DNA of 64,000 nt from Enterocloster lavalensis. Its GTDB lineage: Bacteria > Bacillota > Clostridia > Lachnospirales > Lachnospiraceae. The position numbers were made by a program, and so were the translations under genes. The notes below the pieces were generated by a model. The model was not told where the DNA came from. It saw only the letters and a list, made by a program, of their open reading frames with translations, and did not search any database. Below are positions 62,729 through 64,000 of this stretch, piece after piece (the first letter of the stretch is position 1; each line of letters begins with the position of its first letter). The stretch spans positions 1-64,000 of the forward strand of contig NZ_CABJCG010000007.1 in assembly GCF_902364025.1 (NCBI RefSeq), given 5' to 3'.

Positions 62729-64000
62729 ATGGCGCAGGTAAGAATCGGAAATGAAGTGCGGGAGTACCCGGAGGGGACGACCTGGCTGGAGGTGGCCGGG
62801 GAGTACCAGCACTTTTATGAGAACGATATTTTGCTGGTACGGGTGAACGGCAAGCTGCAGGAGCTGCACAAGCACGTGCGGGACTGTAACCTGACCTTCA
62901 TCACCGCCAGGGATAAGCCGGGCATGAGCGCGTACCAGCGCAGCGCTTCGCTGCTCATGCTGAAGGCATTTTACGACGTGGTGGGCGCAGAGCGGGTGCG
63001 CAAGGTGTCCGTGGACTTTTCCATCGGCAAGGGATTTTTTGTGGAGCCCTCCGGGGATTTTGAGCTGACGCCTGAGCTGTTAAATCAGGTGAAGGCGAAG
63101 ATGCGGGAGTATGTGGAGGAAGCGATCCCCATCATGAAGCGCAGCGTTCACACGGACGACGCGGTGGAGCTGTTTCACCGCCACGGCATGTACGACAAGG
63201 CCAGGCTGTTTAACTACCGGCGGGTTTCCCGGGTGAATATCTACAGCATCGGCGGCTTTGAGGACTACTATTACGGGTATATGGTGCAGAATACGGGGTA
63301 TATCCGGTATTTTGACCTGATTCCCTACCACTACGGCTTTGTGCTGATGATGCCCCAGATGTCGGACCCCAAAAAGCTTCCGGCCTTTGAGCCTCAGGAG
63401 AAGCTTTTCGCTACCCTGACGGAATCCTCCCTTTGGGGAAAGCGCATGGACCTGGAAAATGTGGGCGCGCTCAACGACCGCATCGCCTCGGGGCAGATGC
63501 AGCGGTTGATTCTGGTCCAGGAGGCGCTGCAGGAGAAGCGGCTGGCGGATATCGCGGCAAAGATTGCGGAGCGGGGAAATGTCAAATTCGTGATGATTGC
63601 AGGCCCCTCCTCCTCGGGCAAGACCACCTTTGCCCACCGCCTCAGCGTTCAGCTGGAGGCCATCGGCTTAAAGCCCCATCCCATTTCCGTGGACAATTAC
63701 TTTGTGGACCGGGTGAACAGCCCCAGGGACGAACAGGGCAACTACAACTACGAGGCCCTGGAATGTCTGGATCTGGAGCAGTTTAACGGGGATATGCTGA
63801 AGCTTCTGGCAGGAGAGCAGGTGGAGCTGCCCTATTACAATTTCAAGAAGGGCGTCCGGGAGTACAAGGGCGATTTCATGCGCCTGGGGCCCACGGACAT
63901 TCTGGTGATCGAGGGCATCCACTGCCTCAATGAGAAGATGTCCCACGCCCTGCCCAAGGAGAGCAAGTTCAAGATTTACATCAGCGCGCTGACTCAGTTA
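62729..64000 (+). CDS. TGS-containing uridine kinase-family protein (cut by window end)
   Basis: At least 424 residues; no stop before base 64000. The start at 62729 has GGAGG 8 nt upstream (an ATG at 62723 would be too close). The N-terminus (VRIGNEVREYPEGTTWLEVA) is a TGS domain and the next ~150 residues resemble the SAD (H-x-x-x-H) portion of threonyl-tRNA synthetase (YVEEAIPIMKRSVHTDDAVE). The C-terminal part is a P-loop kinase: Walker A MIAGPSSSGKTTFAHRL at about 288-304, ISVDNYFVDR, and VIEGIHCLNE. This is the well-known Firmicutes/Clostridia 'uridine kinase' fusion of ~550 residues. The nucleoside substrate is not shown by sequence. Confidence 0.88.
   Translation, partial: MAQVRIGNEVREYPEGTTWLEVAGEYQHFYENDILLVRVNGKLQELHKHVRDCNLTFITARDKPGMSAYQRSASLLMLKAFYDVVGAERVRKVSVDFSIGKGFFVEPSGDFELTPELLNQVKAKMREYVEEAIPIMKRSVHTDDAVELFHRHGMYDKARLFNYRRVSRVNIYSIGGFEDYYYGYMVQNTGYIRYFDLIPYHYGFVLMMPQMSDPKKLPAFEPQEKLFATLTESSLWGKRMDLENVGALNDRIASGQMQRLILVQEALQEKRLADIAAKIAERGNVKFVMIAGPSSSGKTTFAHRLSVQLEAIGLKPHPISVDNYFVDRVNSPRDEQGNYNYEALECLDLEQFNGDMLKLLAGEQVELPYYNFKKGVREYKGDFMRLGPTDILVIEGIHCLNEKMSHALPKESKFKIYISALTQL

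Overview
The window looks like a chromosomal segment from a fairly GC-rich Clostridia genome, most likely Lachnospiraceae (Clostridium cluster XIVa type). Support: a dgt-dnaG-rpoD-trmK-nif3-like block in Firmicutes order, a short RpoD, Gram-positive LexA boxes, consensus sigma-A promoters, a class B sortase with a giant wall-anchored protein, Ala/Thr/Pro/Ser-Glu-Ala linkers (TPSEA, SPSEA) and strong Shine-Dalgarno sites. The genus assignment is inference.

Layout. (1) 1-8950 is a phage-like accessory element. A leftward operon (6519 to 309) encodes two small proteins, an 878-aa protein with both signature regions of the eukaryotic-RdRP/YonO type two-barrel RNA polymerases (an FDGCG...MKG block and ADFDGD), a zinc-ribbon protein, a protein with an apparent early frameshift, a tail-tube-like protein, a Hol44-type holin and a small protein. 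Facing right is a sigma-70-like gene plus a DUF262-like gene, driven by a consensus promoter whose spacer is a perfect LexA box, with a second box 28 bp upstream. (2) 9123-10482: a heptad-repeat coiled-coil protein and an AT-richer ADP-ribosylglycohydrolase. (3) 10475-13650: FMN riboswitch with ribU, tRNA-Leu(CAG), and a two-gene SufC/SufB-like (SMS type) Fe-S locus, followed by a GC-rich minisatellite. (4) 13972-19152: isoaspartyl dipeptidase, a second amidohydrolase, an NhaC-type antiporter and an NSS-family symporter, suggesting peptide/amino-acid salvage with sodium coupling. (5) 19248-20951: cytoplasmic subtilisin-like protease with an intact triad.

(6) 21331-53220 is dominated by one giant surface-protein locus of about 29.4 kb. 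It is now three overlapping open frames (frames 1-2-1). Sequence at both junctions supports one ancestral protein of about 9,800 residues: signal peptide, Gly/Ser/Asn/Glu-rich repeat, thousands of residues of unrecognised beta-type domains, five SdrD_B-like domains (one holding a ~200-residue coiled coil) and an IPKTG sorting signal. It is followed by a membrane-anchored family-5 solute-binding protein and a class B sortase, then a terminator. (7) 53509-56805: a cytoplasmic diguanylate cyclase with a long helical-repeat N-terminus behind a structured leader. (8) 56932-64000: dgt, dnaG, rpoD, trmK, a Nif3-like gene, and a TGS/uridine-kinase-family gene cut by the window end.

The two most noteworthy systems are the SOS-controlled phage-like module with its own two-barrel RNA polymerase and sigma factor, and the giant sortase-anchored protein with two frame changes.
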